Below, in pieces: positions 7,028 to 14,827 of a DNA stretch of 24,713 nt (within the stretch, counting starts at the first letter, position 1; each line of letters begins with the position of its first letter). A model generated the notes under the pieces. The model made no database searches. It saw only the letters and a list, made by a program, of their open reading frames with translations, and was not told where the DNA came from. This stretch comes from a bacterium (GTDB taxonomy: Bacteria; Actinomycetota; Acidimicrobiia; Acidimicrobiales; CATQHL01): contig JAPONU010000015.1 in assembly GCA_026713745.1 (NCBI GenBank), positions 1-24,713 of the forward strand, written 5' to 3'. The position numbers and the translations under genes were made by a program.

Positions 7028-7353
7028 GGCGAGATGTCCTTCCGTTTGGTGACCACTGACATGGCTAGCCGAAATGTGCGCTGACCAGCGGGAACAGTGG
7101 CACCCCTCACTACAATGGGGTGTGAGCAAGGCGCTTGCAACCGTCAGTTGCGTCTCACCGGGCGAGGAGCCCGGGAGAACTATCGGGGACTGTCTGGCAA
7201 ACTAGCCAGTGGTGGTGTGCCGGGCGTTCCGTGCGAGTCCGCCAAAGTGTGCGGCGGCCTCAGCGTCCAACAACTCCCGATCCAACAACGACACGCCCTG
7301 CATGCCGCCAGTCTCCCAGACCCCAACCACCAACGCGAGCCATTCGAACCGAA
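7028..7353. other. Intergenic stretch upstream of the nucleoside hydrolase
   Basis: I see no credible gene here. It holds the minus-strand ribosome site of the nucleoside hydrolase (7037-7043), a TACAAT hexamer on the plus strand at 7111-7116 that resembles a -10 but has no gene after it, and the inverted repeat at 7126-7138. The rest, 7140-7353, looks like degenerate sequence downstream of the truncated toxin fragment. Confidence 0.6.
7126..7138. promoter_or_regulatory. Inverted repeat, possible regulator operator for the nucleoside hydrolase
   Basis: GCAAG-GCG-CTTGC is a 5+5 bp perfect inverted repeat with a 3-base centre. The extended context (GAGCAAGGCGCTTGCAA) resembles LacI/GalR-family operators, which have a TTGCAAGCGCTTGCAA-like core. 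It lies about 100 bases upstream of the nucleoside hydrolase start. No regulator is encoded nearby. Confidence 0.35.
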
Positions 7354-7662
7354 TTATTCAGCAGTCTCCCAGCCGATCTGCCGCACGCGGCCGGCGGTGG
7401 CCCAGGCCGTGTCCGCAGTGAAGACTTCGGTGTCGAGACGCTCGGCGAGTGCCAGGCAGAGTCGATCCGCCAGCGACAGACCCTCGCCTGACCGCCGGCG
7501 ACGGGCGGCCCACTCGGCGTCGCCAGCGGTGACGGGCTCGATCCGGACTCCGTAGCTGATCATCAGCGCCCGGACCAGACGCCGGTCGCGACCCGCGGCA
7601 AGCAACCTCTGCGCCACCTCCGACCAGTTGGCGGCGCCGCAGCACGCCCCGTCCAGGCCGAC
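7354..7662 (-). pseudogene. 5'-truncated VapC-type PIN toxin fragment
   Basis: About 102 codons match the C-terminal three quarters of a VapC/PIN ribonuclease. The sequence runs CGAANWSEVAQRLLAAG, then VRIEPVTAGDAEWAA, GLSLADRLCLALAERL and EVFTADTAWA. Three of the usual acidic residues are visible: E in NWSEV, D in SLADR and D in FTAD. The N-terminal strand with the first catalytic aspartate (normally like DTSALLA) is missing in all minus-strand frames. No ATG or GTG start is available at the break, because the codon there is GTC. The homology begins within 5 bases of the stop of the upstream gene (7667), at a tandem 15-bp repeat, so this is a deletion junction. No VapB antitoxin is seen. It is very probably inactive. 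Confidence 0.75.
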
Positions 7663-7677
7663 CCCGTCAGGCCGACC
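7647..7677. repeat. Imperfect tandem 15-16 bp repeat at the toxin truncation junction
   Basis: CCCCGTCCAGGCCGACC (7647-7663) is followed immediately by CCCCGTCAGGCCGACC (7662-7677), differing by one base. The repeat spans the end of the 7667-8263 gene and the point where PIN homology begins. It is consistent with slippage or microhomology-mediated deletion. Confidence 0.7.
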
Positions 7678-8263
7678 TCCCGGCGGGTTTCGAGCGCAGA
7701 GCCTCGAACCACTCCTGGACCTGTGCCGGTGTCGCGCCCAGGCGCTCCGCCAGACAGTCCCAGTCGACACCGTCGGCACGGCACAGAGCGACCGCTTCTG
7801 CAACGTTTCGCTCGGCATCGCCGACGTTGCTCACGGGGAAGTGCACCGCGAGTTCGAGGCGGTACAGCGGGCCCGACACGGTCCTGCCCGCCTTGCGGCT
7901 CTGCTCCTCGAACCGGCGGACCAACTCGTCGTAGTCGCCGGCGTCGAGCAGTTGGTTGACCGTGGGCGGGATCGAGCCAGGCGGCGGGAGCAGCGGCTCG
8001 TAGCGCCGGCGGGCCTGCTCGGTCGGCAGGCCCAGCGGTTCGGCGATGCAGGCCCAGTCGACACCATCGGCCCGGCACTCGGCGATGGCCGGCACGACCG
8101 CGTCCGCGTCGTTCGTTGCATCTCCCACCACCAACGCCAGACGGGCCACGGAGCCGGGCAGCCGCTTTGACGAGATGTAGTCCCAGTCCTCGAACAGGCG
8201 ACAGATCTCGTCGTCATCCCCGTCATCCACAATCTGCTGCAACGTGCGTTCCATCGGGCTCAT
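7667..8263 (-). CDS. Unknown protein built from two tandem homologous halves; possible antitoxin
   Basis: This 198-residue protein consists of two copies of one module of about 98 residues. CRADGVDWACIAEPLG (63-78) in the first half matches CRADGVDWDCLAERLG (161-176) in the second. The preceding parts also align: QIVDDGDDDEICRLFED with QLLDAGDYDELVRRFEE. The W-x-C-I/L-A-x-x-L-G end, followed by a charged helix (TEQARRRYEPL / PAQVQEWFEAL), looks like a helix-turn-helix. DNA binding is therefore possible but unproven. ATG 8263 overlaps the stop of the upstream 78-residue gene as ATGA, so the two are translationally coupled. A second ATG lies three codons in. By context it may be the antitoxin of a toxin-antitoxin pair. 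I do not recognise a named family. Confidence 0.8.
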   Translation of the reverse strand: MSPMERTLQQIVDDGDDDEICRLFEDWDYISSKRLPGSVARLALVVGDATNDADAVVPAIAECRADGVDWACIAEPLGLPTEQARRRYEPLLPPPGSIPPTVNQLLDAGDYDELVRRFEEQSRKAGRTVSGPLYRLELAVHFPVSNVGDAERNVAEAVALCRADGVDWDCLAERLGATPAQVQEWFEALRSKPAGRSA

Positions 8264-8496
8264 CTCGGGATTGCTCCGGGCCAGTACTTTCGCCGCGCCC
8301 GCATCGCGTGAACGACGGTGGGGCGACCGTCACGCAGCACCACGCCGATTTCAAGCACACGGCCGGCGCGGTCACCCCCGATCCACATGGTCATGCCAAG
8401 CTGCCGGCGGACGTCGAACGCATTGCGGTAGGCGTGGAGGATGTCGTCATCGGTGATCCCGTGCTTTCGGGCGCTCGGTCGAATGGCAGGTGCCAT
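8260..8496 (-). CDS. Small toxin-like protein of an actinobacterial hypothetical family
   Basis: The protein has 78 residues: an N-terminal helix region RPSARKHGITDDDILHAYRNAF, then strands MTMWIGGDRAGRVLEIGVVL and RPTVVHAMRARRKYW. I have seen this layout (helical KHG...DDDI start, IG...LEIGV strand, VIHAM.AR.K end) in short actinobacterial proteins often found next to antitoxin-like genes. It resembles BrnT/RelE-like small RNase toxins in size and fold pattern, but I cannot show catalytic residues. The stop TGA overlaps the ATG of the next gene by four bases. A palindrome lies 68 bases upstream. A toxin role is inference. Confidence 0.7.
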   Translation of the reverse strand: MAPAIRPSARKHGITDDDILHAYRNAFDVRRQLGMTMWIGGDRAGRVLEIGVVLRDGRPTVVHAMRARRKYWPGAIPR

Positions 8497-8563
8497 GCCA
8501 GCCTACGCCGCGCGCTCGTGCCTACCGGGAGGCGGCTGTTGCCGCACGGTATCCGATATGACA

Positions 8564-8577
8564 TGATAGATCTATCA
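8564..8577. promoter_or_regulatory. 14-bp perfect palindrome, candidate operator
   Basis: TGATAGATCTATCA is perfectly self-complementary. With one mismatched pair the symmetry extends to 8561-8580. It lies 68 bases before the minus-strand toxin-like gene and at the edge of the IS481 remnant. It is AT-rich in a GC-rich setting, as operators and promoters often are. It could be the autoregulatory site of the two-gene module. Confidence 0.45.
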
Positions 8578-8888
8578 GGTACAACTAGTGTCACGTACTT
8601 TCGTGTGCACACCTATCGGCTGCGACCGCCGACCCCGCCCCGAGGTCACGTCCGCGAACAACTCGTCAGGGAAGCCTCGCAACCGATGCCCACCGGGCAC
8701 CGACACAGCGACCCCTCCTCCATGGCTCACCGAGGGGGCGTCGCGCCACTTGCGCGCCGTCTTGGCGTCGACCTCGAACCGCTCCGCGGTCGCCGCCAGG
8801 CTCCAGCCCTTCACCACCAGAACATCGACCATCGCCCGACGCTGGCGCGGCGTCAACCGCGCGTTCGCAGCTGCCTAACCTGTGCCAT
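8575..8888 (-). pseudogene. Broken IS481-family transposase (N-terminal helix-turn-helix only)
   Basis: The frame reading LTPRQRRAMVDVLVV and then KGWSLAATAERFEVDAKTAR is the N-terminal helix-turn-helix of IS481-family transposases. ATG 8888 has a good ribosome site (GGGAGGG) but runs into TGA after 11 codons. A few extra bases after ATGGCACAGG appear to shift the frame. After KWRD the normal RFLAEGE-type continuation is replaced by unrelated sequence, and the catalytic DDE core is absent. Both a frameshift and a large deletion are therefore visible. It cannot be active. Extra bases in the start region are inferred from memory of intact relatives. Confidence 0.75.
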
Positions 8889-8981
8889 GAGCCCTCCCTG
8901 CGAGTTGTGAGCTGTCACTTGCCCACAGCATCGCTCGGGGGACTCACCCCAACGGGGAACCCTCAACCCCCATCACCCAGG

Positions 8982-9000
8982 GACAACCTCCCCGGTTGTC
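8982..9000. repeat. Perfect 7-bp inverted repeat near the IS left end
   Basis: GACAACC (8982-8988) and GGTTGTC (8994-9000) are separated by 5 bases. The repeat lies just inside the presumed IS481 terminus and about 110 bases downstream of the ABC permease stop. It may be part of the element's end or act as a weak terminator for the transporter operon. Confidence 0.45.
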
Positions 9001-9108
9001 ACACCTAACACACGCGCGCAAACGTTCGTGGACACAGCACTGGAACACTTCCGTTTGCTGCGTCGTGTCGCTGCCGGCTCGTTCTGCCGTTCCGGCCGGC
9101 CGTGTCGC

Positions 9109-9951
9109 TCATCCCTTGACCGCCGATCCCACGACCGACTCGGTGAACGTGCGCTGGAACACCAGCAGGACGACCGCCGGGACGAGGCACAGGAACGCGG
9201 CGCCGGCGAAGAGCATCCCCCAGTCCACGCCGTACTGCCCGAAGAGCCGGGCGAGTGCCACGGCCCCGACGTCCATGGAGGGGTCGGTGGTGAGCAGCAG
9301 CGGCAGCAGGTAGGCCTGCCACTGGAAGACGAAGATGATGATGCCGGCGCCCACCATGGCCGGCCCGGTCAGGGGCAGGTACACGTGCCGGAAGACCCGC
9401 CAGGCGCCGGCGCCGTCGATGGAGGCGGCCTCGGCGAGTTCTCCGGGGATGTCGAGGTAGAACTGGCGCAACAGGAAGATCGCCAGCCCGTTGCCCACGC
9501 CCGGCAGGATGAGGCCGATGTAGCTGTTGTCCAGCCCCACGCTCCGCGCGCTGTCGGCCAGGGGGATGGCGAGCGCCTCGAACGGCACCATGAAGGCCAG
9601 CACGACCAGGGCGAAGACGAACCCGCGGCCTCTGAAGCGGAACGCCGTCAGGCCGTAGGCCGCCATGGCGGACATCAGCACGCCCAGGGCGACCGTGGCG
9701 CCCGCCACGATCAGCGAGTTGACGATGGCGCGACCCAGCCCGCCGCCGGCGATCGCCGCGACGTTCTCGGTCGTGACCGCGTCGGGGATGAACGTGCGCC
9801 AGTCCAGGCCCCGGAAGGACCGGAACACGGCGTTGCCGGGACGGAGCCCGGAGGCCACCGTCCAGGCCAGCGGGACCAGCCACAGGATCGAGAGCACGGG
9901 CACGAGTACCAGCAGGGGCATCCGGGCCCAGCGCGGCATGTCAAGACGCAT
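9109..9951 (-). CDS. Carbohydrate-type ABC importer permease (MalG-like, second subunit)
   Basis: This 280-residue inner membrane protein has about six hydrophobic helices, starting with PLLVLVPVLSILWLVPLAWTV. The EAA loop that docks the ATPase is clear: GELAEAASIDGAGAWRVFRHVYLPL. This places it in the MalG/UgpE-type permeases of the CUT1 sugar-importer class. ATG 9951 is chosen because GGGAG lies 10 bases upstream, leaving an 11-base overlap with the preceding permease gene. A GTG at 9960 is an alternative. The substrate cannot be read from sequence. It is the last gene of a binding protein-permease-permease set with no ATP-binding subunit nearby, so it probably uses a shared MsiK/UgpC-like ATPase encoded elsewhere. 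Confidence 0.92.
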   Translation of the reverse strand: MRLDMPRWARMPLLVLVPVLSILWLVPLAWTVASGLRPGNAVFRSFRGLDWRTFIPDAVTTENVAAIAGGGLGRAIVNSLIVAGATVALGVLMSAMAAYGLTAFRFRGRGFVFALVVLAFMVPFEALAIPLADSARSVGLDNSYIGLILPGVGNGLAIFLLRQFYLDIPGELAEAASIDGAGAWRVFRHVYLPLTGPAMVGAGIIIFVFQWQAYLLPLLLTTDPSMDVGAVALARLFGQYGVDWGMLFAGAAFLCLVPAVVLLVFQRTFTESVVGSAVKG

Positions 9952-10846
9952 GCCGGACACGCTCCCTCGGGCCGCTCATCAGGCGGAACTGCACGGCCAC
10001 GATCACCGCCACCAGCACGACGAGGACGGTGATCTGGGCGAACGCCGGGCCGGGGTTGTTGAAGACGAAGGCCTGCGTGTACGCCTCGTACATCACCAGG
10101 TTGGTGCTGCCGGCGGGGCCGCCGCGGGTGAGGACCTGCACGGGCACGAACAGCAGGAAGTTCGCCACGGTTGCGGCGACGAGGACGAAGCTCAACTGCC
10201 GGCGGACCATCGGCGTGACGATCGTGATGAGCCGCCGCCACCAGCCGGCGCCATCGATGGCGGCGGCCTCGACCATCTCGATCGGCACGTTCTTGATGCC
10301 GGCGATGAGGAACATCATCCAGTAGCCGACGCCGATCCAGCTGGCGATGACCATGATCACGTACAGGGCTTGGCCGGGCGACGTCAGGAAGGGCTGGTCG
10401 GGCAGGCCCACGACTCCCAGAAGGCTGTTCACGATCCCGTCGCCGGGGCGGAACCAGATGCCCCAGACGACCGTCGACACCGCCGGCGGCACCGCCATCG
10501 GCAGGAAGATCATTGTGCGCCACAGGCCGACGGCGGGCAGGCGTTGGCTGAGCACGACCGCCAGGGCGTAGGAGACCAGCACCTGCGCCGGGTTGATGAT
10601 GGCGTTGAAGACGACCGTCGTCACGACGGCTTCCCGGAACGTCGTCGCCCCCAGTTCGGCGTAGTTGGCGAGGCTCCAGGCCCCGCCGTCGCGCAGGCTG
10701 GCGATGAACGTGTCGACCGCCGGGGCGAGGCGCGTCAGCACCAGCGTCGCCAGCGCGGGCGCCAGGAAGACCATGGCGACCGCACCGCCCGAGCGCGGGC
10801 GGCGCCGCTTCGCCAGCGGCACCGCCCGCGACCGAGGCTGGGTCAT
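9941..10846 (-). CDS. Carbohydrate-type ABC importer permease (MalF/UgpA-like, first subunit)
   Basis: This 301-residue membrane protein has a basic N-terminus (MTQPRSRAVPLAKRRRPRSG) and then six probable helices beginning with AMVFLAPALATLVLTRLAPAV. The EAA motif VEAAAIDGAGWWRRLITIVTPMV is present near residue 200, as in MalF/UgpA partners. ATG 10846 overlaps the stop of the binding-protein gene by one base (TGATG), so the two are translationally coupled. It would form the heterodimeric channel with the downstream permease. The substrate is probably a sugar or sugar alcohol by family, but this is unproven. Confidence 0.92.
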   Translation of the reverse strand: MTQPRSRAVPLAKRRRPRSGGAVAMVFLAPALATLVLTRLAPAVDTFIASLRDGGAWSLANYAELGATTFREAVVTTVVFNAIINPAQVLVSYALAVVLSQRLPAVGLWRTMIFLPMAVPPAVSTVVWGIWFRPGDGIVNSLLGVVGLPDQPFLTSPGQALYVIMVIASWIGVGYWMMFLIAGIKNVPIEMVEAAAIDGAGWWRRLITIVTPMVRRQLSFVLVAATVANFLLFVPVQVLTRGGPAGSTNLVMYEAYTQAFVFNNPGPAFAQITVLVVLVAVIVAVQFRLMSGPRERVRHAS

Positions 10847-12246
10847 CAGCCGCTCGGGAGTTGGGCCTCCAGATCGGACTGGGCGCGGTCGAGGGTCTCA
10901 CGCACGTCGAGACCGTTGCGGATGTCCTCGAAGGCCCGGCCCAGGATCTCCTCGAACTGGATGTAGCCGATGCTCCGCGGCCGCACCACGGAGGTGTTGG
11001 CCAGCTCGTACTCGACCAGTTCACCGGCCGTGGTGCCACCCTCGCCGCGGTCCCACGGCGGGGAGACGATGAAGGCCGGGAGCGCGCCGGTCAGAGCCGG
11101 CGGGGCGACGTCGACGGTCAGGAAGATGTTCGTACCGGTCGGCGAGGTGGTGACCCACTTGGCGAAGGTGGTCGCCGCCTCGGTGTTCGGGCTGTTGGGG
11201 TTCACACCGAGCGACAGGGCGCCCGTCGGCGTGACCGGATCGTGACCCTCGAAGTACGGGTGGGGCGCGAAGCCCAGATCGAACTCGAGGGGCCAGAAGA
11301 GCTCGAAGATCCCGCCCCAGTGGGTCCCGCCGAGGTAGAAGGCGACCTCGCCTGCCGCGAAGGCGTTGGGGGTCTCCTCCGGCGGCATGCCGCGTGGCGC
11401 CACGCCGTCGTCGGCGAACAGGCTGGCGTAGAACTCCATCGCCTCGACCCAGCCGTCGTTGACGAGGTCGGGCTGCAGGTTGGCCGGACCGGTGAGGCCA
11501 GGGCCTCCACCGAGCGACTCGATCAGGGGCTGCAGCTGGTAGTAGCGGCTCACCTGGTCGAACTGGAAGCCGTAGGTTGCGCCGCCCTCCTGGGCCTGGC
11601 GCGCCAGGTCGACGACCTCGGCCCAGGTCATGCGGTCGTCGGGAGACGTGGACGGGTAGGGAATCCCCGCCTGGTCCAGCAGCGACTTGTTGTAGTAGAG
11701 GATCTGCGTCGACGTGTTCAGCGGCAGCGCCATCAGCCTTCCGTCGACCGTGGAGGCTGTCAGCGCGGTGTCGACCCAGTCGTTGGCGGCGTCGCCGACG
11801 GCGTCGGAGACGTCGTGGAGGAACCCCTGGTTGTCCAGCGCCGCAACCCGGGGCTGGTCGGCGATGTAGACGTCCGGGCTGTCACCGCCGTCCGACAGGC
11901 GGCTCTGGATGACCTGGTTCAACTCCCCGAACGGCACGGACTGGTACTCCACGGTGATGCCGGGGTTCTCGGCGTGGAACGCCTCGAGCAGCGGTGCCAC
12001 CCCCTCGGGACCGTAGAACCCGAGGAACGAGATCGTCACCGGGCCCGTGTCGTCCGGCGGCGGTGGCGGCGGTTCGGGCGGTGCGGGTTCGGGTTCGGGT
12101 GGCGCCGGTGCCGGTTCGTCCGGCGGCGGTGCGGGGGCCGCCGTGGTGTCGCCGTCGTCGCCGCAGGCCGTCAGGCCCACCGCCAGCAGCACGATCGCGC
12201 ACGCGACTGCCGCCACGGCGCGCCAACGGAACATCGATGCTCTCAT
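10846..12246 (-). CDS. ABC importer extracellular solute-binding lipoprotein (family 1, sugar type)
   Basis: This 466-residue lipoprotein captures the substrate outside the cell. The signal peptide has a basic start (MRASMFRWR), a hydrophobic core and the lipobox LTAC with C28 as the lipidated cysteine. Residues about 35-66 form a striking linker of Pro, Glu and Ala (PPEPEPAPPEPPPPPP), longer than usual. The mature domain reads as a periplasmic binding protein family 1: VTISFLGFYGPEGVAPLLEAF at its start, then PDVYIADQPRVAAL, LPLNTSTQILYYNKSLLDQAG and EVAFYLGGTHWGG. ATG 12246 has GGAGGGGG 5 bases upstream; an in-frame start 45 bases earlier lacks one. It lies 75 bases downstream of sufU on the same strand, so read-through from the suf genes is possible. 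Confidence 0.93.
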   Translation of the reverse strand: MRASMFRWRAVAAVACAIVLLAVGLTACGDDGDTTAAPAPPPDEPAPAPPEPEPAPPEPPPPPPDDTGPVTISFLGFYGPEGVAPLLEAFHAENPGITVEYQSVPFGELNQVIQSRLSDGGDSPDVYIADQPRVAALDNQGFLHDVSDAVGDAANDWVDTALTASTVDGRLMALPLNTSTQILYYNKSLLDQAGIPYPSTSPDDRMTWAEVVDLARQAQEGGATYGFQFDQVSRYYQLQPLIESLGGGPGLTGPANLQPDLVNDGWVEAMEFYASLFADDGVAPRGMPPEETPNAFAAGEVAFYLGGTHWGGIFELFWPLEFDLGFAPHPYFEGHDPVTPTGALSLGVNPNSPNTEAATTFAKWVTTSPTGTNIFLTVDVAPPALTGALPAFIVSPPWDRGEGGTTAGELVEYELANTSVVRPRSIGYIQFEEILGRAFEDIRNGLDVRETLDRAQSDLEAQLPSG

Positions 12247-12286
12247 TTCTTCCCCCTCCGGGCTCGGAACACGACGGATGTTGTCT

Positions 12287-12306
12287 AGCACTCCGAGAGC
12301 GGTGCT
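12287..12306. terminator. Hairpin between sufU and the solute-binding protein gene
   Basis: AGCACT (12287-12292) pairs with GGTGCT (12301-12306), including one G-T pair, around an 8-base loop. It sits in the 75-base gap between two same-strand genes. There is no T-tract. It may separate the suf and transporter transcripts. Confidence 0.35.
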
Positions 12307-12321
12307 GCTGCGCCCGCTCGG

Positions 12322-12759
12322 CTAGTCGCGGAGGCTCTCGGAGAGGGTGTTCCAGCAGAGGGTTGCGCACTTGATGCGCACCGGGAACTTCACCACGCCG
12401 CGCAGGGCCTCGAGGTCGCCCAGATCGGCGGGCGGGGCCACCTCGTCGCCGTCGGTGACGATCGACATCATGGCCTTGAAGGAGCGCTCCAGCTTCTCCA
12501 CCTCGGCGAGGCTGCGGCCCTTCACCGCCACCGACATCATCGAGGCGGTGGACTGGCTGATGGAGCAGCCCTGGCCGCCGACGCGCACGTCGCGAACCAC
12601 GCCGCCGGCCACGTCGGCGTAGACCACCACCTCATCGCCGCAGAGCGGGTTGAACCCCTCGGCCCGCCGGGCGGGCGGGCACGGCAACTCGCCCCGGTTG
12701 CGGGGGTTGCGGTAGTGATCCAGGACGATCTCCCGGTAGAGGTCTTCGAGGCCGGGCAT
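12322..12759 (-). CDS. sufU: Fe-S assembly sulfurtransferase/scaffold SufU
   Basis: This 145-residue protein of the SufU family accepts sulfur from SufS and relays it to the SufBCD scaffold. The zinc ligands and acceptor cysteine are all present: C40 and D42 in NPLCGDE, C65 in GGQGCSISQSTASMM, and C131 in RIKCATLCW. C135 follows in the conserved CATLCW motif. The opening LEDLYREIVLDHYRNPRNRG is typical of the family. The SufU-type insert between the second and third ligands (GRSLAEVEKLERSFKAMMS...) distinguishes it from IscU. ATG 12759 follows the sufS stop by 14 bases, so the genes are co-transcribed. The frame is open upstream, but SufU homology begins here. Confidence 0.95.
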   Translation of the reverse strand: MPGLEDLYREIVLDHYRNPRNRGELPCPPARRAEGFNPLCGDEVVVYADVAGGVVRDVRVGGQGCSISQSTASMMSVAVKGRSLAEVEKLERSFKAMMSIVTDGDEVAPPADLGDLEALRGVVKFPVRIKCATLCWNTLSESLRD

Positions 12760-12773
12760 GCTGGAATCGAAGG

Positions 12774-14009
12774 CTATTGGGGGCCGAACAGATCGCCCAC
12801 GCGATCCAGTGCCTCGGCCAGGTGGTCGATGTCGGACTCGTCGTTGTAGATGTAGACCGACGCCCGGGCGGTCGCCACCACACCCAGGCAGCGCATCAGC
12901 GGCTTGGCGCAGTGGTGGCCGGCGCGCACGCACACGGCGTGGGTGTCCAGCACCTGGGAGATGTCGTGGGCGTGCACGTCCCCGTACTCGAACGACAGCA
13001 CGCCGCCGCGTGCGGCCGGTTCGGGGGGACCGTGGATCGTGAGCAGTTCGCCGTGGCGTTCGGTGAGGGTGCGCAGGGCGTAGGCGGTGAGCGAGGTGTC
13101 GTGGCGGCGCACCGCCTCCATGCCGATGCCGTTGAGATAGTCCACGGCGGCGCCGAGCCCCACCACCTCGGCGATGGCGGGCGTGCCGGCCTCGAATTTC
13201 CAGGGCAGCTCGTTGGGGAGGAACCCCTCGGTGGTGACGTTGAGGATCATCTCGCCGCCGCCGAGGAACGGGGGCATGGCCTCCAGCAGTTCCTCGCGGC
13301 CCCACAGCACGCCGATGCCGGTCGGCCCGCACATCTTGTGGCCCGAGAATGCCAGGAAATCGCATCCCAGGTCGGTCACGTCGGTGGGCACGTGGGGCAC
13401 GTACTGGGCGCCGTCCAGCAGCACCAGCGCCCCCCGCTCGTGGGCGGCGTCGACGATGCGGCGGATCGGGGGGATCGTGCCCAACACGTTGGACATGGCA
13501 CTGAACGCCACGAGCCGCACGCCGTCCAGCAGCCGGTCCAAGTGGCGCAGATCCAGTCGGCCGCCGTCGTCGAGGGGCAGCCAGCGCAACTCGATGCCTC
13601 GCTCGGCGGCCAGCATGTGCCAGGGCACGATGTTGGCGTGGTGCTCCATGTGGGTGAGCAGCACGGCGTCGCCCGCAGCGAGGTTGCTGCGGCCCCAGCT
13701 GTGGGCCACCAGGTTCACGGCCTCGGTGGCATTGCGGCAGAAGATGACCTCTCGCGGCAAGGCGGCGCCGATGAAGCGTTGCACCTTCGCCCGCGCCTCC
13801 TCCATGGCCTGGGTGGCGATGTCGGCGATGTGGTAGGCGCCGCGGTGCACGTTGGCGTTCACGGTGCGGTAGTAGGCGTCCATGGCGTCAAGCACCACCC
13901 GGGGTTTCTGGGAGGTGGCCGCCGAGTCCAGGTAGACGATGGGCTTGCCGTAGACGTCCCTGCTCAACAGGGGGAAGTCGGTCTTCGTGGCGGCAGCGAG
14001 GTCGCTCAT
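12774..14009 (-). CDS. sufS: Cysteine desulfurase SufS (class II)
   Basis: This 411-residue PLP enzyme converts cysteine to alanine and a protein persulfide, supplying sulfur to SufU. The PLP lysine is K225 in FSGHKMCGPTGIGVLWG. The catalytic cysteine is C367 in RAGHHCAKPLM, which has the RxGHHC form of class II enzymes. Other marks are YLDSAATSQKP, the HMEHHANIVPW substrate region, and FLGGGEMILNV with KFEAGTP. The length is standard. ATG 14009 is preferred over an upstream in-frame start because it begins at the family N-terminus and lies 13 bases after the sufC stop. It is the middle gene of a sufC-sufS-sufU set. Confidence 0.97.
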   Translation of the reverse strand: MSDLAAATKTDFPLLSRDVYGKPIVYLDSAATSQKPRVVLDAMDAYYRTVNANVHRGAYHIADIATQAMEEARAKVQRFIGAALPREVIFCRNATEAVNLVAHSWGRSNLAAGDAVLLTHMEHHANIVPWHMLAAERGIELRWLPLDDGGRLDLRHLDRLLDGVRLVAFSAMSNVLGTIPPIRRIVDAAHERGALVLLDGAQYVPHVPTDVTDLGCDFLAFSGHKMCGPTGIGVLWGREELLEAMPPFLGGGEMILNVTTEGFLPNELPWKFEAGTPAIAEVVGLGAAVDYLNGIGMEAVRRHDTSLTAYALRTLTERHGELLTIHGPPEPAARGGVLSFEYGDVHAHDISQVLDTHAVCVRAGHHCAKPLMRCLGVVATARASVYIYNDESDIDHLAEALDRVGDLFGPQ

Positions 14010-14022
14010 CGGGCCACGCCGC

Positions 14023-14769
<747 letters not shown>

Positions 14770-14776
14770 GCCCCGA

Positions 14777-14782
14777 AGTCTA
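14777..14782 (-). promoter_or_regulatory. Candidate leaderless -10 of sufC2-sufS-sufU
   Basis: TAGACT on the minus strand sits 7 bases before GTG 14769, with no ribosome site. The hexamer is identical to the one proposed for sufB. ATGACC about 15 bases upstream is a weak -35. Confidence 0.45.
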
Positions 14783-14798
14783 CGGGCGCACCCTCCCG

Positions 14799-14827
14799 GT
14801 CATCCCGCCGCAGGCTGGAATCCAGTG
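14799..14827. repeat. REP-like interspersed repeat unit
   Basis: The segment begins GTCATCCCGCC and ends GGAATCCAGTG. It has the form of the widespread GTCATTCCCGC...GGAATCCAG palindromic repeats found scattered between genes in many bacterial genomes. Only one copy is in the window, so dispersal cannot be shown here. Confidence 0.45.

Larger units (their letters stand above)
8575..9010 (-). mobile_element. Decayed IS481-like insertion sequence remnant
   Basis: On the minus strand the segment begins at 9010 with TGTTAGGTGTGACAACC, which looks like an IS481-type left terminal repeat starting TGT. A leader of about 120 bases follows, and then the broken transposase. The other end is unclear: CTAGTGTCAC near 8586-8595 is only weakly similar to the left end. 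No target-site duplication could be identified. At about 430 bp the remnant is far shorter than the roughly 1 kb of an intact element. Confidence 0.55.

Noticed and set aside
8116..8910. 264-codon plus-strand frame across the toxin-like module and IS remnant
   Set aside because: It crosses unrelated features on the other strand and gives a Pro/Arg/His-rich product with no family resemblance.
9028..10966. Long plus-strand open frames over the two permease genes
   Set aside because: Antisense shadows of permeases with clear EAA motifs; compositionally biased products.
10861..12288. 475-codon plus-strand open frame antisense to the solute-binding protein gene
   Set aside because: Frame mirror of a clear lipoprotein gene in GC-rich DNA; the translated product is low-complexity and matches nothing.
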